Positions 12,815 through 22,631 of a DNA stretch of 64,000 nucleotides are shown here, one piece after another. How positions within the stretch are numbered: the first letter of the stretch is position 1; each line of letters opens with the position of its first letter. The notes under the pieces were generated by a model. The model made no database searches. It had not been told where the DNA came from and saw only the letters and a program-made list of their open reading frames with translations. Both the position numbers and the translations under genes were made by a program. The DNA comes from Saccharophagus sp. K07 (GTDB lineage: Bacteria > Pseudomonadota > Gammaproteobacteria > Pseudomonadales > Cellvibrionaceae). The stretch lies in the NCBI RefSeq assembly GCF_014336955.1, contig NZ_QRAI01000001.1, positions 1,240,001-1,304,000 on the forward strand. Reading direction: 5' to 3'.

Positions 12815-14159
12815 AGATTTATTTGAGTCCGCTGCGGTTGATCACCAGCCGTTGGCGGCTCGTTTGCGCCCGCAGAATCTCGACGAATACGTAGGGCAGG
12901 AACACATTCTGGGTCCGGGCAAACCCTTGCGCAAGTCCCTGGAGCGCGGACAGCTTCACTCTATGATCCTGTGGGGGCCGCCAGGGGTCGGCAAGACGTC
13001 GTTGGCGCAGCTGATCACGCGTCATATGGACGCGGCATTTATTCCGCTTTCCGCAGTATTTTCCGGTGTTAAAGATATTCGCGCAGCGGTTTCCAGTGCG
13101 CAGGTGGAGCGCCAGAGAAGCGGGCGCAAAACCGTTCTGTTTGTCGATGAGGTTCACCGTTTCAACAAAGCGCAGCAAGACGCATTTTTGCCGTACGTGG
13201 AAGATGGCACGGTGGTATTTGTTGGGGCCACCACGGAAAACCCGTCGTTTGAAGTCAATAATGCGCTTTTGTCGCGCACCCGCGTTTATATCCTCAAAAG
13301 TTTAACCAACGAGCATTTGCAGGAAGTTTTACGGCGCGGCTTGGAAACCCCTGTCAGGGGCTTGGGCGAACGGCAATTGCAGATTGACGATGAAGCGAGA
13401 GTGATGCTGCTGCATGCGGCAGATGGCGATGCTCGCCGGTTGCTCAATCTGCTGGAAATTGCTGCCGATCTCTTGGACGACGGCGAAACTATCACGCGCG
13501 ATACTTTGGCGATGGTATTGGCTTCAGATGTGCGCCGTTTTGATAAAGGCGGCGATCTGTTTTACGAACAGATTTCAGCGCTGCATAAATCGGTACGTGG
13601 CTCAGATCCTGACGCGGCACTTTACTGGTTGGCCAGAATGCTGGATGGCGGATGCGATCCGCTGTATATCGCCCGTCGAGTCGTGCGCATGGCGAGCGAG
13701 GATATAGGCAACGCCGATCCACGCGCTTTGCAAATTGCCCTCAATGCCTGGGATGTGCAGGAACGTCTCGGTAGCCCTGAGGGTGAATTGACCATCGCTC
13801 AAGCCGTGGTGTATCTGGCGTCCGCCGCCAAGTCCAACGCTGTGTATAATGCGTTCAAATTGGCTCGTGCGGACGTGCAGTCGTTGCCAAGCTTTGACGT
13901 GCCTATGCATTTGCGCAACGCACCCACGCAATTGATGAAAAACATGGATTACGGCAAAGGCTATAGATACGCGCATGATGAAGAAAATGCGTTTGCCGCC
14001 GGGGAACGATATTTTCCGGATGAAATGCCGAGTCGGATTTATTACGAGCCAGTTCCGCGGGGGCTCGAAGTGCAGATTGGCGAAAAGCTCAAGCATTTGC
14101 GCGAGCTGAATCAGCGCGCGACAGCAAGCGCAGTGTCATCGAAGAGCAAATCGTCATGA
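12807..14159 (+). CDS. rarA: Replication-associated recombination protein RarA (MgsA)
   Basis: RarA is an AAA+ ATPase of the clamp-loader type that acts at stalled replication forks. The 450-residue protein has Walker A GPPGVGKTS near residue 57, Walker B LFVDEVHRFNKAQQD, sensor GATTENPSFEVN and the C-terminal tetramerisation region with MHLRNAPTQLMK and YFPDEMP. It overlaps lolA at its start and crcB (ATGA) at its end, so ftsK-lolA-rarA-crcB reads as one transcript. Confidence 0.96.
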   Translation: MNEDLFESAAVDHQPLAARLRPQNLDEYVGQEHILGPGKPLRKSLERGQLHSMILWGPPGVGKTSLAQLITRHMDAAFIPLSAVFSGVKDIRAAVSSAQVERQRSGRKTVLFVDEVHRFNKAQQDAFLPYVEDGTVVFVGATTENPSFEVNNALLSRTRVYILKSLTNEHLQEVLRRGLETPVRGLGERQLQIDDEARVMLLHAADGDARRLLNLLEIAADLLDDGETITRDTLAMVLASDVRRFDKGGDLFYEQISALHKSVRGSDPDAALYWLARMLDGGCDPLYIARRVVRMASEDIGNADPRALQIALNAWDVQERLGSPEGELTIAQAVVYLASAAKSNAVYNAFKLARADVQSLPSFDVPMHLRNAPTQLMKNMDYGKGYRYAHDEENAFAAGERYFPDEMPSRIYYEPVPRGLEVQIGEKLKHLRELNQRATASAVSSKSKSS

Positions 14160-14533
14160 CGTGGCTTGCGGTTGCAATTGGCGGTGCCATAGGCGCGATG
14201 GCCCGGTACGGATTATTGCTGTCCTTATCGCACCGCCCCGACCGTTTTCCGGTGGCGACATTTCTCGCCAATCTCTGCGGCTGCTTTTTGATGGGAGTGC
14301 TGTACGTGCTGATCGTGCAAAGAGGTGTTATTCCCACCAGTTGGAGGCCCTTTTTGACGGTTGGTTTTCTTGGTGCTTTTACAACGTTTTCGACATTTTC
14401 GTTGGAAGCTTTATTGCTCTGGCAAAACCAGCAACCGCTGATTGCGGTTCTTTATGTGACAACCAGTGTGGTGGGTTGCCTTGTGGCTGTATGGCTTGGG
14501 TACACCGCAATGCATTTTTATTTTTCACAATAA
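14156..14533 (+). CDS. crcB: Fluoride ion channel CrcB/FluC
   Basis: FluC exports fluoride across the inner membrane as a dual-topology dimer. The 125 residues form four hydrophobic helices. Family markers are GGAIGAMARYG near the N-terminus, TFLANLCGCFLMG and the FTTFSTFSLE stretch with the fluoride-path phenylalanines. The start overlaps the rarA stop in ATGA. No fluoride riboswitch can be expected in the 4-base junction and none was seen; expression presumably follows the operon. Confidence 0.95.
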   Translation: MTWLAVAIGGAIGAMARYGLLLSLSHRPDRFPVATFLANLCGCFLMGVLYVLIVQRGVIPTSWRPFLTVGFLGAFTTFSTFSLEALLLWQNQQPLIAVLYVTTSVVGCLVAVWLGYTAMHFYFSQ

Positions 14534-15832
<1,299 letters not shown>

Positions 15833-15835
15833 GTT

Positions 15836-17248
15836 GTGGACTATTTGCCTCTGTTTTTTGATTTGCGTGGAAAGACTGTTTTACTCGTCGGTGGAGGAGT
15901 GGTCGCTCTGCGCAAAGCTCGTTTGCTGCAAAAAGCCGGGGCAAAAATCCGCGCGGTTGCGCCGGAAATAGCCGTCGATTTGGCAGAGTTGGTTAAGGAA
16001 GGTGCAGGTGAGATTATTCGCGAAAATTATTCCTCCGTGCATCTGAATGATGTAGTGCTGGTCATATCTGCAACGGATGATGCACAGGTTAATAACCAGG
16101 TGGCGGAAGATTGCCATTCTCGACGTTTACCGGTGAATGTTGTCGACAATCCCGAGTTGTGCAGCGTCATTATGCCGGCCATTGTGGATCGCAGCCCTTT
16201 GGTGATTGGCATCAGTAGCGGCGGTGAAGCGCCGGTTTTGGCGCGTATGGTGCGGGCTAAATTGGAGAGCCTGATTCCGGCCGCCTACGGTGGACTTGCT
16301 CAACTGGCCAGCCGCTTGCGTGATCGCGTCAAACGCCATTTTACCGATGGCGACGCCCGGCGCCGATTTTGGGAAAGTGCTTTAAGCGGACCTGCGGCAG
16401 AACTCGCTTTAGCAGGAGACCTCCGCGCCGCGGAAGCCGAGGTGGTACGTCAATTGGACCATCCACAGGGTAAGCGGGGAGAGGTTTATTTGGTGGGCGC
16501 AGGTCCTGGCGATCCGGATCTACTGACCTTCAAAGCGCTGCGCCTGATGCAGCAGGCCGAAGTAGTGCTCTACGACCGCTTGGTGTCAGAACCTATTTTG
16601 GACTTGGTCCGCCGCGATGCAGAGCGAATTTACGTCGGAAAAAAACGCGCTGATCACGCCCTCGAGCAGACCAAAATCAACCAACTACTGGTGGATTTGG
16701 CGCTGCAAGGAAAGCGGGTTTTACGTCTTAAAGGTGGCGATCCCTTTATTTTTGGCCGCGGTGGGGAAGAGATTGAGCTGCTGGCGCAAAATCAGATTCC
16801 TTTCCAGGTTGTTCCTGGTATTACCGCTGCGTCTGGCTGTGCCTGTTATGCGGGAATACCCTTGACTCACCGGGATTACGCGCAATCCGTGCGGTTCGTG
16901 ACAGGGCATCTGAAGGACGACAGCTGTAATCTGTCCTGGAATGAGTTGATTGGCGACGATCAGACCCTGGTGTTTTATATGGGGCTCGCCAGCTTGGGCG
17001 AAATTTCCCGCCAGTTGATCTCTCATGGTAAAAGCCCGTCTACACCTGCCGCGTTGGTGGAGCAGGGCACCACGCGCCGGCAGCGGGTCCACGTGCAAAC
17101 CTTGGAGTCCTTGCCGGATTACATCGCCCATAACGATGTACATGCGCCAACTTTGTTGATCGTCGGCGGTGTTGTTTCACTCCACGACAAGCTGAAATGG
17201 TATGAGCCCAGGGAGACGGCCGCAGCGCGTTTTAAAGTTGGCTGGTAA
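15836..17248 (+). CDS. cysG: Siroheme synthase CysG (trifunctional)
   Basis: CysG converts uroporphyrinogen III to siroheme, the cofactor of sulfite and nitrite reductases. The N-terminal half (about 1-205) holds the NAD-dependent precorrin-2 dehydrogenase/ferrochelatase with [17 protein letters not shown]. The C-terminal half is the SAM-dependent methyltransferase with [17 protein letters not shown] and [15 protein letters not shown]. The 470 residues equal a full fusion. The start is GTG at 15836, three bases after the serS stop; serS-cysG is also seen in Pseudomonas. Confidence 0.96.
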   Translation: MDYLPLFFDLRGKTVLLVGGGVVALRKARLLQKAGAKIRAVAPEIAVDLAELVKEGAGEIIRENYSSVHLNDVVLVISATDDAQVNNQVAEDCHSRRLPVNVVDNPELCSVIMPAIVDRSPLVIGISSGGEAPVLARMVRAKLESLIPAAYGGLAQLASRLRDRVKRHFTDGDARRRFWESALSGPAAELALAGDLRAAEAEVVRQLDHPQGKRGEVYLVGAGPGDPDLLTFKALRLMQQAEVVLYDRLVSEPILDLVRRDAERIYVGKKRADHALEQTKINQLLVDLALQGKRVLRLKGGDPFIFGRGGEEIELLAQNQIPFQVVPGITAASGCACYAGIPLTHRDYAQSVRFVTGHLKDDSCNLSWNELIGDDQTLVFYMGLASLGEISRQLISHGKSPSTPAALVEQGTTRRQRVHVQTLESLPDYIAHNDVHAPTLLIVGGVVSLHDKLKWYEPRETAAARFKVGW

Positions 17249-17286
17249 TAGGCCGATATATAAGTTAAAGGCCTTAAAGAAATGGC

Positions 17287-17553
17287 ATGGTTATGGTCAA
17301 GATCTTTCACCCCAATCCAATAATGCCTGCGCCTGTTGCTCGTCCGCGGGACCGCACCAATGATGTGGCGTCATCCGCCCCTACCCATGAACAAAAACAG
17401 GAAGTGGCGGCGACTGCCCCCTTTGTCGAACGCCGCAAATCCCGTTCAGACCGACGCGAGAAGAGGGCCTCCAGAGGCCCGTTTGATATGCGCAGCGGCC
17501 GCGACCGGCGAAAAAATTCCGGGCCCTATCCCTCAATCGAGATAGATGTTTAG
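17287..17553 (+). CDS. Small Arg-rich conserved hypothetical protein
   Basis: This 88-residue protein has no recognised catalytic domain. Residues 1-45 look disordered and rich in Ala, Pro and Thr. Residues 47-75 carry two basic clusters, VERRKSRSDRREKR and RSGRDRRK, and it ends PSIEIDV. Such RR-x-DRR clusters recur in small uncharacterised gammaproteobacterial proteins, so I think it is real, but its role is unknown; binding to nucleic acid or acidic lipid is only a guess. An ATG two codons downstream is an equal start. It follows cysG by 38 bases. Confidence 0.55.
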   Translation: MVMVKIFHPNPIMPAPVARPRDRTNDVASSAPTHEQKQEVAATAPFVERRKSRSDRREKRASRGPFDMRSGRDRRKNSGPYPSIEIDV

Positions 17554-17574
17554 TTAGGAGCGAGCCAGTTGAGT

Positions 17575-18648
17575 TCAGGGTTTGGGGAACTGCAGGATAA
17601 CCCGCGTTCCTTCGCCGACCTTGGATTTGACCTGAATACGTCCGCGGTGTGATTTCACCACTCTCTTTACGATTGCCAATCCCAGTCCCGATCCGGGATA
17701 TAAATCCTTGCTGTGCAGCCTTTCAAAAGGCGTAAAGATACTGCCGAGTTTGTCCGCAGGTATGCCTATTCCGTTATCCTCGACAACAATAGTGATATTG
17801 TCATCATTCGTTTCTGCCGAGACCTTGATATAAGGTCGTTCGCTTTGGTTGTACTTTATTGCGTTACTGAGCAAGTTCGAAAATAACAATTGAAGTTGGG
17901 AGAGATTGCCTTTGATTTCCGGCAGACTTTCCACTTCGATAATACCGTTTTTGCGCGCTACTGTTTCTCCGAGCATGTCGGCTGCGTTTCTCGCCGCCAA
18001 AGTCACAGGTACGGCGGAATAAGTGTCTGACAGCGAATCGATGGAAAGAAAATCCTGTAAATCCTCGATAAGGCGTTGAATGCCTTCAATTTTGGTTGAA
18101 ATTTTGTCGAGATATTCAAACGGCAGGGAGGTTTCTTGTGGATACTTTTTCTGGGTTTCACGTTTAAAAATCTGCGCAAAACCGGAAACTTGCCACAAGC
18201 TGCTTCTGAAATCGTGCGTGAGACTGTAACAAAACGCTTTGTAATCTTCGTTTTTTTCCAATAAAGACTGAGTCAGTTTTTTTCGTTCAACAGCGTAATG
18301 GCAGGCGCGCACCAATTGCGAGGGTGTCAGTTCGTCTTTCGGTAGAAAATCCTGAATACCTTCTTTCACCAGTCGGTTTGCCAGCTCGTCGTCATGCAGC
18401 GATGTGAGCACAATAATTGGTGGCGCATCTTCGAGATTTTTGATTATGTCTACGGTATTTTCGATAGGTGAATCGGGTAATTTCAAATCGCACAAAAATA
18501 CATCGACATGCTGATGATTGATGTGATGAATGGCGTCATTTAGAGACGTGTAAGATTGGATTTTGCAGTCGTTGCCAAAACTGCTTTTCAATATGTCTAC
18601 GATCAGTTCCAGGTGATCCTGGTTGTCTTCTGCAATCAAAATATGCAT
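17575..18648 (-). CDS. Receiver-domain histidine kinase
   Basis: The protein (357 residues) begins with a response-regulator receiver domain (about 1-125, phospho-acceptor Asp54 in CDLKLPD, Lys in FLPKDE). This is followed by a HisKA/HATPase kinase with the H-box YSLTHDFRSS (His145), N-box LLSNAIKYN, G1 VEDNGIGIP and G2 GSGLGLAIVKR. It has no membrane segment or sensor domain, so its input is phosphoryl transfer or partner contact. It is the last gene of a four-gene minus-strand operon and lies 15 bases after the single-domain regulator. Its output is unknown. Confidence 0.9.
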   Translation of the reverse strand: MHILIAEDNQDHLELIVDILKSSFGNDCKIQSYTSLNDAIHHINHQHVDVFLCDLKLPDSPIENTVDIIKNLEDAPPIIVLTSLHDDELANRLVKEGIQDFLPKDELTPSQLVRACHYAVERKKLTQSLLEKNEDYKAFCYSLTHDFRSSLWQVSGFAQIFKRETQKKYPQETSLPFEYLDKISTKIEGIQRLIEDLQDFLSIDSLSDTYSAVPVTLAARNAADMLGETVARKNGIIEVESLPEIKGNLSQLQLLFSNLLSNAIKYNQSERPYIKVSAETNDDNITIVVEDNGIGIPADKLGSIFTPFERLHSKDLYPGSGLGLAIVKRVVKSHRGRIQVKSKVGEGTRVILQFPKP

Positions 18649-18663
18649 CTGGAATCCTCAGAA

Positions 18664-19092
18664 TCAGTAAACGTTTTTCGGTAGAGCAGATTTGAGCCGC
18701 CGATCGAGAAGGGGGAGGATCAGCTCTTCAAACACCGATGCCTGTAGGGGTTTGGAGAGATACATTTCCGCTCCGGACTTCAGGCAGATACGCATTTCTG
18801 ATTCATTTGTTGATGTGCTCAACATAACAACGGGTATATGTTTAAGGGCGGCATCCTGCTTGATCGCGATAAGCGTTTCTATGCCATTCATACGCGGCAT
18901 TTTTAAATCCATTAAGACAACACTTGGCAATGTGGCTGATGTTCTGAGGTAATGCAAAGCATCCTCACCATTTTTTTGAATGTCGATCGCAATTTCTGAC
19001 GAACAATCCTGAATGGTGGCTTCTAACAGCTCTGCATGGTCAGGATTGTCTTCAACGATCAAAATCAGCCGGTGCTCGTCCATAACGCTCAC
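18664..19092 (-). CDS. Single-domain response regulator, Rcp1-like
   Basis: A lone receiver domain of 142 residues: acidic pair VEDNPDH near 13-19, phospho-acceptor Asp62 in LMDLKMPRMNG, Thr/Ser switch in VVMLSTST and Lys in YLSKPLQ. There is no DNA-binding or enzymatic output. Such regulators often sit beside phytochrome-type kinases and act as phosphate shuttles. The start is GTG at 19092 overlapping the upstream kinase stop (GTGA); an ATG three codons later is also possible. Confidence 0.92.
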   Translation of the reverse strand: MSVMDEHRLILIVEDNPDHAELLEATIQDCSSEIAIDIQKNGEDALHYLRTSATLPSVVLMDLKMPRMNGIETLIAIKQDAALKHIPVVMLSTSTNESEMRICLKSGAEMYLSKPLQASVFEELILPLLDRRLKSALPKNVY

Positions 19093-20954
19093 TTCATATC
19101 GGGAAATAAAATGGTGAAAGTGGTGCCGTGTCCGACAGCGGACTCCACGGATAAGCGGCCCGAGTGTTTTTCTATGATGGTTTTGACGATAGAAAGTCCA
19201 ACGCCACTGCCTTCTCCAGCTTCCGGGTTGAGACGTTCAAAAACGTTGAATATACGCTCCTGGTGTTGTTCGGCTATGCCGATGCCGTTATCGCAGATGC
19301 GCACTCCGGAATGGCCTGGTTCGTAGGCAGCGAAAATTTTTACTACTGGTGCCACATCCGGTTTGCTGTATTTAAGGGCGTTGGAAATAATATTTTGCAA
19401 GCATTGAAACAGCAGACTCTCTTGCGCATAGATGCGAGGCAGAGCGCCGTCGATCTCGATTTGTGCGTTTTTCTTTTTGATATCACCTTCAAGAGAATCC
19501 AGTACGTTGCGTAAAGTCGCGTTGGTGTCTACCCAGGTTTTCGCCAAATCGCGCTTGATGATTCTGGATAAATGCAATAGATCCTGTAGCAAGGATTCCA
19601 TGGATCGCACATTGGCTATAATGCGGTCAAGCTTGTGAATATGGTTTTCCTTCTGGGCAAAATCAGCGGCGGATTTTAGTCGGTTGGCAAATCCGGCAAT
19701 GGTGACCAGCGGCGCTTTGAGGTCGTGGGAAACGGCATAGATAAATTGTTCCATTTCCTGATTTTTTCGTCGCAACTCCACATTGAGATTCTTTAACGCG
19801 CGCTGCTGTTGCAAGCGTTCGCTGATATCAACAATTGAACTGATGATATAAGTTTCCTTATCCACGGTGATTGGCGTTAGCCCAACTTCAATAGGAAATA
19901 GTTCGCCATCCTTGCGTTGACCTTGCAAATCGTTGGATTCGTAACCCATTTTACGTCTGTCCGGGGCTTCCAGATAGTTTTGCACATATAGATTGTGGAG
20001 TGGCCGCAGGCTTGCAGGTACCAGTTGATGTATCGGTTTGCCAAATAATTCTTCTCGCGAATAACCAAACATGGCTTCCGCTTCACTATTGATCAATACA
20101 ATATTTCCCTGGCTATTAATCATGATCATGGCGTTGGGTGCCGCTTCGACCGCCAGGCGAAAACGCTCTTCTTCGAGTTTGGTGTCGGACACATCTTTGG
20201 CGATAACGGAAAAGCCGATGATTTCCTGGTTCTCCGAGTGAATGGGCGAAATAGTGAGTGACAGATCGATTCGCTGCTTTTTCTTTTCGACATTGATATC
20301 AATGGTGCTGCCGGAGTTTTGTTCTGCGGTCGTCGCCAACAAAGCTTTTAATTTTGGCGCAACCGGCGGCGGGAAGAGGTTAAGAAACAATTTTCCTTCA
20401 CAATTCTCACCAAAAATCCGGATTGCCGCTTCGTTTGCTGTCGTAATAAAACCGGCCATATTGAGGGAAAAAATGGCGTCTTCCGCGCTGTTGATAATCG
20501 CAGCGAGGCGAGCGTTGATTTCAGATGTGCGAGCCGCCTGTTTTTTCTCGTGGATAATGTCTTCCAGCATGTTGTCGATGGTTTTATGCGTGGCTCGCAA
20601 GGTGGCGGCTTGGTTGTTGAGCCGGATATTGGCCCTGCGAATCTCGCTGAAGGTTTTATAGTGCTGAAGGGTAAATGGGATGGAAAAGAGCATTAGCAAT
20701 ATGCAAATCAACAGGGTGCTGTACATCATCCAATCCGATATGGCGGATTGAGTTCGGTTGATCAGCAATACAGGATCCGATGAAGCAAAATTGGATGCAT
20801 CTTGAAGAGAGCTTTCGGCTTGTAATTGTGCGCTCAAAGTGTCGAGGTTGGTAATAATTTTCGAAAGCGTCGTGCCTGTAATCGCAAAGAGCGCGAAAAG
20901 CAAGAGAACTCCCGCGATATAACAATAATAACGGCTAGGCATACTAGTCTTCAT
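19089..20954 (-). CDS. Membrane PAS-PAS sensor histidine kinase
   Basis: In order the protein has two N-terminal transmembrane helices bounding a short periplasmic loop of about 45 residues, a linker coiled coil, two PAS domains (the second with SREELFGKPIHQLVP and a PAC tail), HisKA with YAVSHDLKAPLVT and HATPase with IISNALKYS, CDNGIGIAE and GSGVGLSIVKTI. The C-terminal half resembles bacteriophytochrome-type kinases, but no GAF or PHY domain is present. I chose the ATG at 20954; an ATG at 20942 is equally placed and longer starts overlap the upstream gene heavily. Second gene of the operon. Confidence 0.9.
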   Translation of the reverse strand: MKTSMPSRYYCYIAGVLLLFALFAITGTTLSKIITNLDTLSAQLQAESSLQDASNFASSDPVLLINRTQSAISDWMMYSTLLICILLMLFSIPFTLQHYKTFSEIRRANIRLNNQAATLRATHKTIDNMLEDIIHEKKQAARTSEINARLAAIINSAEDAIFSLNMAGFITTANEAAIRIFGENCEGKLFLNLFPPPVAPKLKALLATTAEQNSGSTIDINVEKKKQRIDLSLTISPIHSENQEIIGFSVIAKDVSDTKLEEERFRLAVEAAPNAMIMINSQGNIVLINSEAEAMFGYSREELFGKPIHQLVPASLRPLHNLYVQNYLEAPDRRKMGYESNDLQGQRKDGELFPIEVGLTPITVDKETYIISSIVDISERLQQQRALKNLNVELRRKNQEMEQFIYAVSHDLKAPLVTIAGFANRLKSAADFAQKENHIHKLDRIIANVRSMESLLQDLLHLSRIIKRDLAKTWVDTNATLRNVLDSLEGDIKKKNAQIEIDGALPRIYAQESLLFQCLQNIISNALKYSKPDVAPVVKIFAAYEPGHSGVRICDNGIGIAEQHQERIFNVFERLNPEAGEGSGVGLSIVKTIIEKHSGRLSVESAVGHGTTFTILFPDMK

Positions 20955-21501
20955 GGATCCGGTAGCGAGGTGAAAGACCTTGCTTTGCAAGTTCTTGGTT
21001 AATTTCTTTTTTTAACTGAACAATGCGTTCTTCTCGGCCGAGCGATGCTTCGTAAAGAGAGTTCATTTGGTTGAGTCGCGCCTCCAACTCACGTTGGGCT
21101 TCTTCCATTTCCTGATATTTTTTTTGAAAACTGGGGTTTTTCAGAAGCTCGGGCAATTTGGATAAAAATACCAGCGCTGTAACTATGGAAATGGACGCGG
21201 TTATGGCTTTTGCCCAGCCAATCAGTCGATAAGATGGCTCCCATATGGTGTAAATCTCTACCGCATGAGACAGGCCGGAGAAAAAAATAAACGCCATAAA
21301 GAGGTAAATAAGATCTGGGTCAGGAAATTTGTATTGACTGCGTGTGGCGAAAAGATAGAGCGCTATTGGAAGCAAAATAAACGCAACGACCATGACCAGG
21401 TTTGCGCTGATCAAGAGCCAAAAGATATCAGGAGACCAGGAAAAACATTGCCCAAATGGCAAAAACGACGTTTCCGTCGTCGTTGAGGTTAATTCGCTCA
21501 T
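20944..21501 (-). CDS. Ethylene-receptor-like three-helix membrane protein
   Basis: This 185-residue protein has three hydrophobic helices (about 26-52, 63-87, 92-115) and then a charged coiled coil. From memory of plant ETR1, helix 2 aligns AFIFFSGLSHAVEIYTI with ETR1 residues 61-77, and helix 3 aligns AKAITASISIVTALV...LPELL with ETR1 AKVLTAVVSCATALM. His79 matches ETR1 His69 and Lys98 the conserved Lys91, but Ser75 replaces the copper ligand Cys65 and Asn34 replaces Asp25. There is no kinase domain; it abuts the PAS kinase gene and probably works with it. Ethylene or copper binding is doubtful. Confidence 0.7.
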   Translation of the reverse strand: MSELTSTTTETSFLPFGQCFSWSPDIFWLLISANLVMVVAFILLPIALYLFATRSQYKFPDPDLIYLFMAFIFFSGLSHAVEIYTIWEPSYRLIGWAKAITASISIVTALVFLSKLPELLKNPSFQKKYQEMEEAQRELEARLNQMNSLYEASLGREERIVQLKKEINQELAKQGLSPRYRIHED

Positions 21502-21626
21502 TGTGCTCTCCGTACGATGGAGGGCTGGCGGATGCCGGCTATTTGTTATTTCGTTAACGAATCGATTGTAGCCGAAAAATAACCTTTGTGATGGATAAGG
21601 TGAATGTGTTCAGAAAATTTGCGCAG

Positions 21627-22409
21627 TTATTTGTTGGTGCGCAACCACGGCGTTATTGACTTCAAGCGATCTATAAAACTTGTCGCTGTCGGCGGGCCGA
21701 TGATGATAACGGAAACATTGTCTTTGCCTCCGTTTGCCAGCGCTGCGCTTATTAGAGCTTCAACGGCGGCGTCTGGATCTTTTGAGTCGTGCAAAATGTC
21801 GCAGATTTGCTGGTCGCTGACGGTGTCGCTCAGGCCGTCGCTGCACAGAACAATCCAGTCGTTCTTGTGCCAGATGCCTTCGACGACATCGACTCTTGGC
21901 TGTGCAACTTCATTCGAACCGAGACATTGGGTGATGATGTTTTTATCGGGGTGATCGTTGATTTCTTCGGCGGAAATGATACCTGACTGATATAGCATCT
22001 GGACGTAGGAGTGATCGATCGTCAGTTGCTGGAGGGTGTAACCGTCTTTATCGCGAGCCGTCCAGAGGTAAGCTCGGCTATCTCCTACCCAGGCGATTTG
22101 ATATTGATTGCCTAATGAGCGCAGGGCGACGACGGTTGATCCCATGCCATATTTGCCCGTGCCATCCTGGGCCGCTTCCAATACGGCGTGATGGGCGTCG
22201 GTAATGGCGTCCACAAGCGACTTACCTTGGCGAATGGCCTCGCCAACCACTTGTACAGTAATGGCACTTGCCACTTCACCAGCGGCATGGCCGCCCATGC
22301 CATCGGCTACCAGCCACAAGCCAGATTGGGGGTCACTTAGGATTGCATCTTCATTATTGTCGCGTAGCAATCCTACATCAGTGGCTTGGCTGAAGTTTTT
22401 ATCCGGCAT
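21627..22409 (-). CDS. PP2C-family Ser/Thr protein phosphatase
   Basis: A Stp/PppA-type metal-dependent phosphatase of 260 residues. The metal and active-site motifs are complete: TDVGLLRDNNEDA near the N-terminus, VADGMGGHAAGE, WVGDSRAYL, LCSDGLSDTV and GGKDNVSVI. It would remove phosphate from Ser/Thr in the cytoplasm, probably reversing a Hanks-type kinase. No such kinase is in the window; two FHA modules, which read phospho-Thr, occur 22 kb away. It is transcribed alone, with the signalling operon downstream after a 125-base gap. Confidence 0.93.
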   Translation of the reverse strand: MPDKNFSQATDVGLLRDNNEDAILSDPQSGLWLVADGMGGHAAGEVASAITVQVVGEAIRQGKSLVDAITDAHHAVLEAAQDGTGKYGMGSTVVALRSLGNQYQIAWVGDSRAYLWTARDKDGYTLQQLTIDHSYVQMLYQSGIISAEEINDHPDKNIITQCLGSNEVAQPRVDVVEGIWHKNDWIVLCSDGLSDTVSDQQICDILHDSKDPDAAVEALISAALANGGKDNVSVIIIGPPTATSFIDRLKSITPWLRTNK

Positions 22410-22631
22410 AAATGCCCTTTACTATCCGTTAAACAACCGCTTTTAGCCTAACCGAAAAAGTTCTAGGTGTCGCGGCGAGAGTGGTGGAACGTGACGTTCC
22501 TTTGGTCGCGCGCCAGTTTGATATAAAGTCACCTGCAAGACAATCCTGCTTCCTGTCTTACCGTTTGTCCGTCTTCTTTAAAGAAAGCCTGGCTGGCGCC
22601 GATAACTCGATACCGGTTATTGGAGGTCATC

